Below are positions 11,991 to 23,576 of a stretch of DNA of 64,000 nucleotides, piece by piece. A program made the translations under genes and the position numbers. Within the stretch, counting starts at the first letter, position 1. Each line of letters starts with the position of its first letter. The notes under the pieces are model-generated. The model saw nothing but the letters and a program-made list of their open reading frames with translations. It made no database searches and was not told the origin of the DNA. Origin of the DNA: Limonium bicolor (lineage: Eukaryota; Streptophyta; Magnoliopsida; Caryophyllales; Plumbaginaceae). The DNA lies in assembly GCA_023374045.1 (NCBI GenBank), contig CM041776.1, positions 348,625,636-348,689,635 of the forward strand, given 5' to 3'.

Positions 11991-13126
11991 CATGAAATAA
12001 GAGTTGATAAGGAGATTGATTGTGGAGGATTATTTAGTGTGTTCTGTTTATTAGATAAGTAGATGTCAAGGCAGCATAATACCATCTCTAACCATGAGAC
12101 CTTTTCCTTTATCTGTCATTTATCATTTTACCAATAAGATCAAAAGTAGTTAAAACTAGTAGAAGTTAGTCAAAACCGGTATAATTTGGTGATGACATGT
12201 TGAAAGTGTTACAAATTAGTCAAAACCGGTCAAGGTTAGTCAATACTAGTCAAATTAATTAATATTACATTCGAAGTTAGTCAAAACCAGTCCAATTAAA
12301 TCAAATATGGTTAAATCGATCATATATAGGTCAAAAATAACAAAAGACTAGTAAAAAAAGAGTAAATTACCCTTCACAGTGTGCACCGCGTCCCCACGGA
12401 ATGACCACCCCGCGCAGTCCTCAGCCTACCCGCATCGCGCGCCGATGCTACAATGTACACGCTTGACATCTAGTATTGACACCGAGTTGTATATATAGGG
12501 TTGTTAGATGTCCCACTTGTTAACAAATTGTTTTGTTATTATGTTATAGTTAAGTCTAAATCTCCTTATAAATTAGATAAAAAAAGTACCTCAAAAAAAC
12601 AAAGGAAGATTTGAGAGTGTGAATATAAGATAATATTAAAGTGGTAAAGGAGTGCTATCATAGACCCAAAGATTGAACAAAAATTCATCATCAATTTATT
12701 TTTCGTATCTTATAATTTAAATTCCTAAAACTATTAATTTACTTATATGCTTTATAATTGGAATTTGAATTTATAACTTCGATCTTTTATGTTTTTCAAA
12801 TTAAAAATTTTATTTGTTACAAATATATTTATAGTTATGATGGAGAAAGAATCTAATAAAAAATTTTAATTATACTACATAATACAAATTATATTTTAGT
12901 CCAAAATATACGGTAAAACTGCTGAGACTTTATTATCATCAGTTTACCATTCCAGAGATCAGTACACCTCACACTCGACCAACGTCACGGAACTTCATAC
13001 AGAGAAACCACAAGAAACCAAAAACATAAACAAAAATATTTAACGAAGCAGCTTAAAACGCATTATATCTCTTTCCTTTCCTCGCTTCATCAATGTTGTA
13101 CATACATTCCGATAACCTCCCTCAAC
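11991..13126. other. Intergenic; degenerate AGTCAAAACCGGT repeats and a GC-rich patch
   Basis: At 12140-12350 the motif 'agtcaaaaccggt' and variants ('actagtcaaa', 'gttagtca') recur about ten times, a degenerate short-period repeat. At 12375-12455 a GC-rich patch ('ccccgcgcagtcc', 'cgcatcgcgcgccg') stands out from AT-rich surroundings but encodes nothing I recognise. 12520-13000 is plain AT-rich sequence. The 3' untranslated region of the heat-shock gene probably lies in about 12980-13126. Confidence 0.5.
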
Positions 13127-13777
13127 TTACATCTCATCTTTCAACATCTTATTACCATCCACCTTCTTCTCACTTTCATCATCAATACTAATCACTTTCG
13201 CTCCCTTTTTCTTCTCCTCTATTGGCGCCACTTTCGGAACAGTAATCTTCAACACTCCATCAGCAAGCCCTACCTTCACTTTCTCCATATCAGCATCACG
13301 GGGCATCCTAAACTGCCGCCAGAACTTACCACAAGTACGCTCTACTCGGTGCCACTTATCATCTTCCTTCCCTTCCTCCTTTTCCACTTTCCTCTCCCCA
13401 CTCACTCTCAACACCCTGCTCTCCTCCTCCATCTCGATCTTCAGATCCTCCTTCTTAATCCCGGGAACATCTATTGTGATCACATGACTTGTCGGTGTCT
13501 CCTTCCAGTCCGCTCTTGCGATCAGCGCCAATTGGGAGTCGCTGTCTGTAGTGGTGGGATTGGCGATTGATTTTGGGAGAGGGAGTGAGATGGAGAACGG
13601 GTCAGATTGATCGAGGATGGAGCGGAATGGGTCGTCTTCGAATAGGTCCCAGATTGAGGATCTTGGTCTGGGAAAGGGGATCAGTGCTGTGGCTGGAAGG
13701 GTGACTGATGCTATTACAGCCAGGGAGAGTAACAGGGCGGTGAGGGTCATTATTCCCGTCTTCCTGGACGCAGCCAT
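13127..13777 (-). CDS. ER-localised small heat-shock protein (22-kDa class)
   Basis: Single-exon gene of 216 codons. Small heat-shock proteins are ATP-independent chaperones that hold unfolding proteins during heat stress. Residues about 8-31 form a hydrophobic signal peptide ('TALLLSLAVIASVTLPATA'). The alpha-crystallin domain spans roughly residues 85-180, with 'ADWKETPTSHVITIDVPGIK' marking its start, 'RVLRVSGER' in the middle and 'GVLKITVPK' at its end. The tail is acidic and lysine-rich and ends in KDEM, a near-match to the KDEL-type ER retrieval signal. Signal peptide, tail and length fit the plant ER class (22-kDa type, like Arabidopsis HSP22.0). The start is the first methionine before the signal peptide. 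TATA box and heat-shock elements lie upstream. No damage is seen, so it looks functional. Confidence 0.95.
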   Translation of the reverse strand: MAASRKTGIMTLTALLLSLAVIASVTLPATALIPFPRPRSSIWDLFEDDPFRSILDQSDPFSISLPLPKSIANPTTTDSDSQLALIARADWKETPTSHVITIDVPGIKKEDLKIEMEEESRVLRVSGERKVEKEEGKEDDKWHRVERTCGKFWRQFRMPRDADMEKVKVGLADGVLKITVPKVAPIEEKKKGAKVISIDDESEKKVDGNKMLKDEM

Positions 13778-13928
13778 TGATGGAATGTTGTGCAGTGTTT
13801 GAGAGCTGTTGGTGGGTGAAAATAAACTTCGGGAGCGAGATAAAGTGAGCTTAATTTGGTACTACAATGTCTGAATGCTGTTGGTTAAGATGGTTTTGAT
13901 TGCGAAGAAGGGCAGCAATGTCGCGGGG

Positions 13929-13936
13929 TATATATA
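13929..13936 (-). promoter_or_regulatory. TATA box of the heat-shock gene
   Basis: TATATATA lies about 150 bp upstream of the start codon on the minus strand, in a GC-rich context. This fits a 5' leader of roughly 120 nt. Confidence 0.8.
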
Positions 13937-14080
13937 CAGGAGAATAGTACGGTGGTGGACGGGTTTGTGGTTGGGGAACTTCTTGAGTGAAGAATGGTGT
14001 GGATTGTTCTGGAGTTCACTAATGGCGAAACGAACTGTATGTTGAAGCTGGAGTGCTGTTATGCCGAGGAAACGACAAGG

Positions 14081-14139
14081 TTCTGGATAGTTCAGCTACA
14101 AGGTTCTGGATAGTTACACCGGTCTCTAACATTCTAGAA
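14081..14139 (-). promoter_or_regulatory. Heat-shock element cluster
   Basis: TTCTAGAA (14132-14139) is a perfect two-unit heat-shock element. TTCTGGATAGTTC (14081-14093) and TTCTGGATAGTTA (14104-14116) have the right 5-bp spacing with one or two mismatched units, and they form a 23-bp tandem duplication. A further TTCTGGAGTTC lies at 14007-14017. They sit 150-210 bp upstream of the TATA box, where heat-shock factors would act. Confidence 0.75.
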
Positions 14140-15049
14140 TTTTTTTCTCAGTTAAAACTTTTTCATTAAGTACAAACTGTCATTAGTCCAGTATTAGATC
14201 AAACCACACACCATCCAAAACCTTAAACCTGCTTAAAGAACCCAAAAGATGTGGAAACGATTTTTTCAAAAAATTACGTAACCGCATTATATCACCAAAC
14301 CACTAAACTAACATCAACATCACCACCTACCCCATTTACAAAATCTATCAAACCTTTACAATCTGAACGAAGTGTACGCAGAAATATATATGTCCTCAAT
14401 TTTAAAAGCCAATATATATATACTCTTTTTTTCTTTGAGCAAAACATGCTTTTAGTTTCACTGTATTCGCTCTTGATTGTAGGATAGCCGTTAAAGAAAC
14501 AAAAAATGAAATGGAAAATTTATTAAAATATCAATTTAAAGTTTATTGATTTACAAATTATTTAAGTTTTTTATATGTATTAAGAGGCTAATTCGGCCTC
14601 ATCAAAAGTTTTAGTTTTATTTTGATGTGGTTGCAAACAAAGTAAAATAACAAATTAAAAACTAAGAAATTAATCTAGAAAATAGTAAAATCAAAATTTA
14701 TGGGTTACAAAAATACCGGTCGCAGTAATATAGTGAATAACGAAGTAAGTGGATGTCAAATTGAGGGATTTGGAAAATAAGAAAGCCTAACCCTAGAAAA
14801 CTTAAAACTCAAGGGGTTGTTTGTGTTGTTGGAAATTTGAAATAAGCTAGAAGCAAGTAAATAAGAAGGTAAAAAAAAATGATTATGATATGGGTGTGGT
14901 GGAACTTCAGGGTCAAGTTATTTTTCACTGCATAGATTATGCAACATCTTCAAGTTAATTTGAGATATGGATCGACAAATTCTATAAATTATTTTTAGAA
15001 CTAAATCCTATATCCTAAAAAAGCTCATCTACCAGAACATGCAATATCT
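14140..15049. other. AT-rich intergenic stretch, no gene seen
   Basis: No conserved frame, RNA or repeat structure was recognised. The plus-strand frame near 14251-14487 has no recognisable domain. Confidence 0.5.
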
Positions 15050-16572
15050 CACTAGTAGAAACATCCCTATTTCAGTGGTTCAAAACCACCTATTTGACGG
15101 TTCTTAAACCGCCGAATTGAGGGACTCTGAGATAGGGGTAAGACCATATTTCGGTGGTTGTACAACCGTCAAACTAGACCACCTATTTCCGAGGTTTCTA
15201 ATAACAACCATCGAAATAGGTGCGCGTCAAAAAAAAAAAAACTCACCTATTTTGGCAGTTCCTTGCTAACAGCCTTCAAAATAGGTGGATATTTTTTCTA
15301 CAGTTTCCAACCCTGTGTTCAATCTACTGGTTTGCAAGATGCAACAGTAGTTCCAGTGATTCATCTCTGTAGAGGTGCAAACATAAGATGAGAATGAATA
15401 GAGGTGCAGAGCATGTATGTTTGTTGTTGGCTAGAGAGAAGAAGATAAGTTCGAGTATATTACTGGTTCTGGAATGAACTGTTTTCAGCCCGGTCTTCAA
15501 TCTGGTGAGCGAGATGCAACAATTCTAGTGATTCATCTCTACAGAGGTGCAAACACAAGATGAGAATGAATGAAGGCGCAAGGCATGTATGTTCGTTGTT
15601 GACCAGAGATAAGAAGATAAGTTCGAGTATATTACCGGTTCCAGAATGAACTATCTTCAGTCCCGTTTTCAATCTGGTGAGCGAGATGCAACAGTTCCAG
15701 TGATTCATCTCTACAGAGGTGCAAACACAAGATGAGAACGAATAGAGGCACAAGGCATTTATGTTTGTTGTTAGCCAGAGATAAGAAGATAAGTTTGAGT
15801 ATATTACCGTATCCAGAATGAACTGTCTTCAGCCCCATCTTCAATCTGTTTAGCGAGATGCAGCAGTTGTAGTGATTCATCTCTACAGAGGCGCATATCA
15901 TGTATGATCGTTGTTGGCCAGAGAGAAGAAGATAAGTTCGAGTATATTAAAGGTTTTGGAATGAATTATCTTCAGCCCTGTCTTCAATTTGGTGAGTGAG
16001 GTGCAACTGTTCGTTGTTGGCCAGAGAGAAAATATAAGTTTGAGTATACTACCGGTTATAGAATGAATTGTGTTCAGCACGTCTTCAATCTGATAAGCGA
16101 GATGCAGCATTTCTAGTGATATATCACTTCAGAGGTGCAGACACAAGAAGAGAATGAAGAGAGGCGTAAACACAAGAAGAGAGGCAAAGGCGCTGAGCAT
16201 GTAGGTTCGCCAGTTACTGTTGTGAAATTACCGTGATCAAAGATAATGAAGAGAATATTTTTGCCAGTTAGGGTTGAGAAATTATAGTGAGAGAAGAGAA
16301 TGAAGAGAGCGGAGGCGCATAACATGTACATTATTGCCAGTCAGGGTTGTCAAATTACAGTGAGCGAAGAGATGAAGAGAGACGGAGGCGCAGAGCATGT
16401 ATATGTTCGCCAGTTAGGCCCCGACATTATATATAAAAAAATCATATTTCGGTAGTTGTTACTAGGAATCGCTGAAATAGACTTTTTTAAAAAACAATTA
16501 TCGGGGCTTTATTCGGCGATTCTTTTTACAACCACCAAGATAGTGCTGAAATAGATGTTTTTTGTATTTGTG
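15050..16572. mobile_element. CACTA-like non-autonomous element
   Basis: The left end is CACTAGTAGAAACATCCCTATTTCAG. The right end in complement is CACAAATACAAAAAACATC followed by TATTTCAGC, so the ends are degenerate inverted repeats of CACTA type. The flanking triplets TCT and TCC fit a mutated 3-bp TSD. Both ends carry several short hairpins built from 'CTATTTCGGTGGTT' and its complement, the subterminal repeats typical of CACTA transposons. The interior has no transposase. It holds the tandem array at 15440-16110 and, further right, copies of a shorter 'ctcttcattctcttc...aaccctaactggc' unit (minus strand, 16200-16400). Confidence 0.75.
15440..16110 (-). repeat. Tandem array of about 172-bp mini-exon-like units
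   Basis: Five copies of the marker 'gagtatattaccgg' start near 15453, 15625, 15798, 15939 and 16033. The first spacings are 172-173 bp; the last two copies are shortened. On the minus strand each full unit has a possible acceptor (TCTGTAG), an open stretch of about 75 nt that can encode 'LELLHLAHQIED', and a possible donor (CCG then GTAATA). A related unit is repeated in the leader of the hAT element at 57287-58077. The frame encodes no domain I recognise. Confidence 0.8.
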
Positions 16573-16978
16573 TCCAATCGAGATTCATGCAAAACACATG
16601 CATATGGATAAAGCAAGAGGAATTATATTGCATCAGAGGGAAAAGCTAGTCAATCCAAATTAGTTCTCCACATGGTAACATATTAATTTGATCTTCCTAT
16701 TAATCACCAATCTGATCATAACAAGATTTGTGAAGTAATTTAGTGAACTCGTGAATTTATTGAAAAGTGCAAGGAATATAATAATCTGAAACAAACCCTA
16801 AATATCTCAAATCAAACTTGTAGAAGTAATTGAAAAATCATCTCAAGCTACAAATTACCATCCCCTAGCTGAGCATGTTACAGAAAAGAACAAACGAAGA
16901 TAGAGGAGAGTTCACACTGATAAAGAAAACTCCTATGCTTGCTTTGCTATCCTGATCTGCAGAACGCCAAGCCTCGAG
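16573..16978. other. Flank between the CACTA-like element and the solo LTR
   Basis: AT-rich, without a gene I can support. Its right edge continues across the solo LTR into 18369 onward, because GTTGG is duplicated there. It may belong to the LTR of the minus-strand Ty3/gypsy element whose polypurine tract is at about 18850. Confidence 0.4.
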
Positions 16979-16983
16979 GTTGG

Positions 16984-18363
16984 TGTTGAGCAAAATAGAT
17001 TAAACTATCTTGCGAACTAATAGGTAGTGAACCCAGTCATTGTAGTACAACAAAGTCGTATCCACAGAGACTTTGCAACTATCTAGTTAATTATAAGCTT
17101 AGTAAATGTGCAAGAAGATATATACAAAAGTGCATAAATGTAAATTGGGGGTTTTGAGGTTTTTGGTTTGATAATGGAGAAATAAAGAAAGGCAATAAAC
17201 ACTAAACTTACTATCTAGGATAGATGTAGCCCGGGATGGATATTTGCACCCGTCCTCCCCTTACTACCGATTGTCGACCCTTGAACTTATAGCTAAACAA
17301 CGGAACACTTAATTAATTAGCAACCTAATCTAGGCCTACTAATCCTAATCAATTTAACCGGAACTTCTCAATCAGCTAAGCCCCGGGTCAATTGATAACA
17401 CTAAGCTTAAGTTCCCCTAAGTAGCAATGTAGTCCAATCTCAAAATCATCAAAATTAGAGTACACCGTTCTAGTCCTCAACAGTTTAGGTTTCTATCTAA
17501 GAATATCATTTTGATAGAAATCCACACTAATGCTAAACTAATCGGCAACGTTAATCCAACCAATTTAGCAAATTGACAATTAGTTAAGCAAACCCTAAAC
17601 AAATCCCCAAATCATGAGCAACAAGTTTAGAAGCCATAAACACTCAATAATTATCTTCATTAAGCATAAGGACTAAAATGGAGCATAAAAACAAGTTCAA
17701 GGTTCAACAATGGAGGTTTTAGGGATTTTAGGGCAAAATCCTCATCCCAAGCTACCAGGAAACTACGCAACCATTAAAGCACAAAAATGAGAGAAGGGAG
17801 AAGAATTAGCTATGGGATGTTGAAGAAGAGCTTCAATGGAGGTGAGCCTTCTCCTCCTTCCCTTATTCTTCTTCTTTCTTTCCTTTCTTCTTCTTCCCCC
17901 CTCTTTTCTCTTCTCTTCTACCGTTTTTTGTGTTGTGGTAGAATACCTCTCTCTCCTCTCTTCTTCTGCTTTTAAAAATACAGATATGGGCGAAATTTCG
18001 GCCCGACCGACCCACCTTGGGTCGGTCCCTGGGTCGGTCGGTTCCAGTAGGTTATGACCGACCCATCGTCTGGGTCGGCTGAACCCAGTAGTTTCTGGAA
18101 AAAGTCTGACCGACCCACCCTCGGCAGGCTAGTCTTTAAAACGCTGTATATTTTTGTTTTAGCTCCGATTTTGGATCTGTTCGCGCCTACGCATTTGTCT
18201 TTTCGTCTACTATTTTCTTCCTCCTGTTTCAGCAATAATTGCGTAAAACACCTACAAAACACAAAACTAGAAGAAAACTAGCTAGAGTGGAGAAATGGGC
18301 ATGAAAAATGTTGATAAAACATATGAAATACACCCCTAAGCATGCTCATTTGGACACTCATCA
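16984..18363 (-). mobile_element. Solo LTR (1.38 kb) with 5-bp TSD
   Basis: On the minus strand it begins TGATGAGTGTCC and ends TTTTGCTCAACA, the TG...CA termini of an LTR. It is flanked by GTTGG on both sides (16979-16983 and 18364-18368), a perfect 5-bp TSD. No internal element sequence is present, so it is a solo LTR left by recombination between two LTRs. Near its 3' end it carries 'tcgtatccacagagac', like the Athila/Tat LTRs at 34212-35192 and 51050-52396. The GGTCGG array lies inside it. The pyrimidine-rich stretch at 17845-17960 gives chance open frames. Confidence 0.85.
18003..18126 (+). repeat. GGTCGG triad array no. 2
   Basis: Blocks of GACCGACCCA, then TGGGTCGG, then a second GGTCGG, separated by spacers with 'cagtaggttatg' and 'cagtagtttctgg'. 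It lies about 240-360 nt from the 5' end of the solo LTR in the LTR's own orientation, almost the same place as array no. 3 in its LTR. Confidence 0.85.
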
Positions 18364-18368
18364 GTTGG

Positions 18369-20143
18369 AGGTGGTGGAGAACACTTTGACGGCTGCGCTA
18401 GGGTTCGTGTGTGTGGATTTGCTTCGAGAAATGAGTTGTTGTGATGTGGATGCCTTTCTCTACTAAATCCTTCATTCTTTATAAGTTAAATTCAAGACTC
18501 TCCGCTTGTTCATTGATGAATTATTTTAATTTCCTTCACGTTTGTGAAGTAAATAGAGACCTTTCAGTTCCCTGAACTTATTCTCTTCAATTATCTTCCT
18601 CCATCAATAGCTACTAGAAGCCTCTGGAGATACCTACACATAGATAGAGATTTAAAGAACTTTAATTCATTTACTTCCTCTGCAAAATACTGAATTCCCC
18701 ATATATCCATCATAAGTCATTTAAACATTAAAAATGTGTTTTCAGACAGTTTGTTTTAAAAATAGGAATGGTACAAAATCAGGGAAAACAGTAATAAAGA
18801 CAAGGGATTTTGATAGTATAAAGTAGGTAAATTTGTGGCCCATCAAATCCCCCCCCCCCCCCACTTGTCTTTTGCTCGTCCTCAAGCACAAGTTCAAATC
18901 AAGCAAATAGGGTTCAACTAGAAGGGGAAAACACATAGAAAGATGCTGCAAGTTTTTCAAATCATAGGGTACTCAAGCTTTCAACTGTAATCTTTCAACA
19001 CAAAATCCGAAGTCGTTCGAAAGAATAAGAACGAGTAACAAAACCATAAGAACTCATTCTTTAACCTTGAGCCAACCACCATTGACTTTTTCTCATTCCA
19101 TTCGAACGACAAGGGGCACGGAGTAAAATCTTATAACATTATACTTTTCAGTGCCAAGTACTCATGACCATAAGAAAAGAGTTTATATTAACACCCAATC
19201 AAATGCATAATTACTTCAATTGAAGATCATTCATTTCATCACCGCTAGACTTTTTTCTCCACCCCTATAGCGGGTTTGAGTCAACTATCATAAATTATGA
19301 GAACTTAGGTAACTAACTATAAGACACCCTAAAAGACTTAATCATCGAGTGAATGATACCTATTTAGGATTAGATTTACCTTTCGGATCAGAGGAGTACC
19401 TTGCCTTTGTTCATTTTCCACCTTTCATTCAAATTCATTCACAGGCTTAAAGATAAAACAAAATTCAGATGGCTTATATTCTCAAACATATCAATATCAA
19501 TGAAAATAGACTTTCATTAAAATAATAACACCATAAATAGTTCAAATTTATGTAATTCACAATCTATCAACCTGCTAAGATTCCTCTTTAGCTTCCTTTC
19601 CGGTTACCACCACTTAACAAAAGTCAAACAAGTGCAAGAATAAAAAGCTCAAAAACAAGCTACGAAGGAGCCAATCATCCCCCACAATTAGACTAGAGCA
19701 ATACCCTCATTGCGTAGAAAGAATTATACCATAAGGAGTATGTCATCCAAAGGATAAAATCAAACAAGGCAAAACTAAAAGAAGTATTGAAAAGTGCAAA
19801 GGCATAGAATGAAAAAAGTACTCCCATAGTTCGTGTAGAGTAAGTAGCTAGTGCTCCCCCCTCACTTGAGTTTAGCTATGTGAGAAATAGAAACGTTCCT
19901 AAGAATGAAAGTTTGTATAGCCAAAAGAACTCAAGTGAAACCTAAGACAAAGTCGTTAGCACAAAAATAAAGAGACAAGGCTCTTACAGTAAGCTTCATG
20001 ACAACAAAGCAAAAATAAAGAAAATCTAAAATAAAAGAAACATAGAAAATAAAAGGAAATTAAAAGAAAATGATATAGAGTGGGTTGCCTCCCACCAAGC
20101 TGTCCAGATTTAGAGTCTCTGACTAAACTTACCCTAAGTGGAT
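18369..20143 (-). mobile_element. LTR part and 3' noncoding region of a minus-strand Ty3/gypsy element
   Basis: A run of 14 cytosines at 18849-18862, followed by 'cacttgtcttttgctcgtcc', is the complement of a polypurine tract. It matches in position and wording the one at 52397-52430 of the other Athila/Tat-type element. Sequence left of it (18369-18848, from TGATGGGCC on the minus strand) should be the start of the 3' LTR. Sequence right of it to 20143 is the long noncoding region these elements have after integrase. Near 20090 a motif 'gggttgcctcc', also present at 63520, marks the position just downstream of the integrase stop. Confidence 0.7.
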
Positions 20144-20556
20144 TCAGGGAAGGCCGCCGCCGCAGCTAGCAACCGCTTGTCTCAACTTCCCTAATTTCGC
20201 TCGAACTCTCCATGATGATCGCTTTTTCTTCTTTGTTGGATTTATATCTCTTGAAACTGGAATATCCATAGATCTAAAACTACCTTTTAAGAAAGACACT
20301 GTTTGAACAGGAAGGTGTGCATTGTCAGGACCAACGTACTTTTTCAGTTGGGCACCATTAACTTTAAATCCTTCAACATACTTATTTTCAAGCTCATAGG
20401 CACCATAGGAAGCGACTTCAACAAATTTAAAAGGATATGCCCAATGAGATTTCAACTTCCCAGGTTAGAGTCACAACCTTGAGTTAAAGAGCAACACCAA
20501 GCCTCCCACTTTAAAGTCTTTCTTTTGAATCATCTGATCATGAAGTTTCTTGGTGT
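20144..20556 (-). pseudogene. Integrase C-terminus of the minus-strand Ty3/gypsy element
   Basis: The minus strand encodes 'KKLHDQMIQKKDFKVGG' and, after a frame break, 'KSHWAYPFKFVEV' and 'YGAYELEN'. This is the C-terminal part of an Athila/Tat-type integrase and matches the fuller copy at 63590-64000. The upstream half is 15 kb away at 35436-36530. The protein is cut at 20557, where a short-LTR element begins. The break separates 'YKEHT' from 'KKLHD', which are neighbours in intact relatives. Confidence 0.8.
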
Positions 20557-20665
20557 TGAAATACCCACATACCACATTGGGACATGAGCAATAATGTGAG
20601 TAGTTTATAAGGATACATATGGGTTGAATACAACAACAAGGCCTTGTACCTTTAAGCCTAAGTGA
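20557..20665 (+). repeat. Left LTR (truncated) of a short-LTR retrotransposon
   Basis: Starts TGAAATACCC right after GGTGT in the integrase frame. It matches the right LTR (35236-35430) over about 105 bp, including 'gtgagtagtttataagg' and 'tacaacaacaag', then stops where the plus-strand gypsy reverse transcriptase begins. GGTGT (20552-20556) and AGTGT (35431-35435) form a 4/5 TSD. Confidence 0.7.
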
Positions 20666-23266
20666 GCATCACGGTGGTCCCCAACGTCAAGGGTGAGTTG
20701 GTTCCTCAGAGAACCACGAATGGTTGGAGGGTGTGCATTGACTATAGAAAATTAACACCACCACCCATATGAACCATTTCCCTCTGCCCTTCATCGACCA
20801 GATGCTTGAGAGGTTGGCCGGGCAAGACTACTACTGTTTCCTTGATGGCTACTCATGATACTTTCAGATACCCATTGCCCTAGAAGACCAAGAAAACTAC
20901 TTTCACATGCTCGTATGAGACATTTGCATACAATCAGATGCTGTTTGGTCTATGTAACGCCCCAACCACCTTCCAGAGGTGTATGATGCCCATCTTCTCT
21001 GACTTTCTTGAGAAGAGCATCGGGAGTTCATGGATAACTTCTCTGTCTTTGGTCTCACCTTTGAGTCTTGTTTAGACAATCTGGATGCCATTCTTGCTCA
21101 GTGTGAGGAAACTAACCTTGTGCTTAATTGTGAGAAATTCCACTTCCTGGTTAGCGAAGGGATAATCCTCGGGCACAAGATTTCTTCAAGGGGTATCAAA
21201 GTTGACCAGACCAAGGCCGAGGTCATTGAAAAAACTGCCACTGCCTACCTCAGTCAAGGACATCAGAAGTTTCCTTGGTCATGCCAGTTTCAACAGAAGG
21301 TTTATCAAAGACTTCTTCAAGATTTCAAAGCCTCCGTGTGACCTCTTGTTTAAGGATACCAAGTTCAACTTCAACGAGGAGTGTATGTAAGCCTTCAACA
21401 CCGTGAAAGAGTGTCTCATCTCGGCCCCCATTGTAGTGTCAACAGATTGGAACCTCCCATTTGAGATTATGTGAGATGCTATTGACTACGCAGTAGGGGC
21501 AACCTTGTGTCAGAAGGAGAAGATTTTGAGGACCATCTACTATGATAGCAGAACCCTTAATGAAGCTCAAAAGAATTATGCCATTACTGAGAAAGAGCTT
21601 CTAGTAGTGGTCTTTGCTTTGGATAAGTTCCGATCTTACCTTCTTGGGAGCAAAGTGATAGTCCACACAAATCACTCGATTACCAAGTATCTGTTCACTA
21701 AGGAGGATGCCAAACCCAAACTTCTCAGATGGATCCTCCTGCTGTAAGAATTCAAGATTGAAGTCAAAGATAAGCTAGGAGTGCAGAATGTAGTGGGTGA
21801 CCACCTGTCTTGCATAGAGGCACCAGATGATAGAGTGCCCAATAATGAATTCTTCCCAGAAGAGTATCTCTTCATGATTGGCCACACTAGTGATCCTTGG
21901 TATGCAAACATGTCAAACTATTTGGCACGGGGAGTAGTGCCTCATGAGATGACTTATCAGCAGAGGAAGCAGTTCTTCGTAGATGTGAAACACTACTACT
22001 AGGAGGACCCCTTCCTTTTCAAGGTTTGTACAGATGGGATGGTTAGAAGGTGTGTGCCAAAAGTTGAAGTGCAAAATATCTTGAAGCATTGCCACTCCCT
22101 TGAGGTTGGAAGACACCATGGGCCAGAATGGACCGCAGCTAAGATACTTCAATCAGGGTTCTTCTGGAAAACCATTCACAAGGATTGTCATGCCTATGTT
22201 GCCTTCTATGACCAATGCCAGAGACTTGGCAACACCTCCAGAAAGCATGAGATGCCTCTAAATGTCATTATCAAGGTGGAACCCTTTGATCTTTGGGGCA
22301 TTGACTTCATGGGCCCTTTTCTTACTTGAATCTTTTCACCTTGGTGGTAGTTGACTATGTCACCAAGTGGGTAGAAGCCATAGCATCCCCCACTAGTGAT
22401 GCCAAGGTGGTGATTAAGTTCTTGAAAAGAACATCTTCATAAGGTTTGGAGTGCCACATGCTATAATCAGCTATGGTGGGTCTCACTTTTGTAATAAGTA
22501 GTTCAAAGCTTTGATGGGAAAGTAAGGAGTGAGACACAAGGTAGCCTTACCTTACCATCCTCAAACCAATGGCCAAGCCGAAGTCACTAACCGAGAGCTG
22601 AAGTGGATCCTTTAGAAAACAGTAAATTCGTCAAGAAATGATTGGTCCCTAAACCTAGGTGATGCACTTTGGACATATAGGACAACTTATAAGACTCTCA
22701 TTGGCATGTCTCCATACTGACTTGTCTTTGGTAAAGCTTGTCATCTACCGGTGGAGTTAGTGCATAAATCATTCTAGGTAGTGAAAGCTTTTGATCTGAT
22801 GAGTGCAGCTGACAAGAGAAAATTTCAACTTACTGAGTTGGAGGAGTTTCGAGAGGAAGCATATGAGAACAACTGCATATATAAGGAAAAAGCCAAGAGG
22901 TGGCACGATAAGATGATCCTTAGGCAGGAGTTCCATGTAGGAGACTGGGTTCTACTTTACAATTCTAGGCTAAAGTTGTTCCCTGGTAAATTGAAATCTT
23001 ATTGGGTTGGACACTTCACCGTGTCAAATGTTACCCCATACAAATCAGTTGAGTTAAAGAATACTAAGGGGCAAACTTTCATGGTAAAGGGATTGAACTG
23101 TAGCATTATATGGGAGACAACCTTGAGAAGGTCGAAGCTCGTGCCATCATCCTACAAGACCCTCAGGTTTGATGTGTGCTTAAACGGTCTAGCCAAAGAC
23201 GTTAAACAAAGGAACCTTTCCAGGAGGCATCCTGGATTTCGTTTCATTTCTTGTCAACTATTTTAA
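20666..23266 (+). pseudogene. Ty3/gypsy pol remnant (RT, RNase H, integrase)
   Basis: Plus-strand pol in the usual Ty3 order, broken by many stops and frameshifts. RT begins at about 20670 ('VPNVKGELVPQRTTNGWRV'). The catalytic box near 21030 reads 'FMDNFSVFG', where the second aspartate of the expected MDD is replaced by asparagine. RNase H follows at 21505-21747 ('NEAQKNYAITEKELLVVVFALDKF'). The integrase zinc finger is at 22039-22329 (histidines, then 'CHAYVAFYDQC'), the core ('VDYVTKWVEAI') at about 22345-22530, and the C-terminal region at 22781-23140 ('[21 protein letters not shown]'). The integrase wording places it in the Athila/Tat non-chromovirus group. Gag and protease are missing; the left end is fused to the truncated short LTR. 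Confidence 0.85.
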
Positions 23267-23576
23267 ATTTCTGTAGTTTAGCAATCGCACAATCATTTCT
23301 TGCAAAACTCGCCATGAAATCATGCACTACACTCATGTACAAGTAGGCATGCGGCCCGGACTTCTTTCTCGGTTGCAGTAGCCACTAAGTCACGTGGCAA
23401 GTAACTCACGCATGCATGCAAGCATGTCCATGTGAGCATGCAAGTATGTTGCTAATGAAGAGCTCGCAACAACCAAAAAGACATACCGCATGCAGCATCC
23501 ATAATCACGTACATGGAATTATTCACGTAACATTCCAGCAGCATGCATGTAAAATTCCCTAGTCATGCAGGCAATG
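23267..23576 (+). other. 3' noncoding region of the plus-strand gypsy element
   Basis: Directly after the integrase; 'gaacctttccaggaggcatcc' at about 23213-23233 corresponds to the 'ggaggcaacc' motif of relatives. The motif 'catgcatg(c)' and CATG-rich words recur at 23340-23570. It ends at the TSD of the outer hAT element. Confidence 0.55.

Noticed and set aside
15440..16110. CRISPR array or satellite DNA
   Set aside because: Units are 94-173 bp, adjoining without unique spacers, in a plant context and inside CACTA-type ends.
17787..18057. Two plus frames rich in Leu/Ser/Phe
   Set aside because: Low-complexity pyrimidine run inside the solo LTR.
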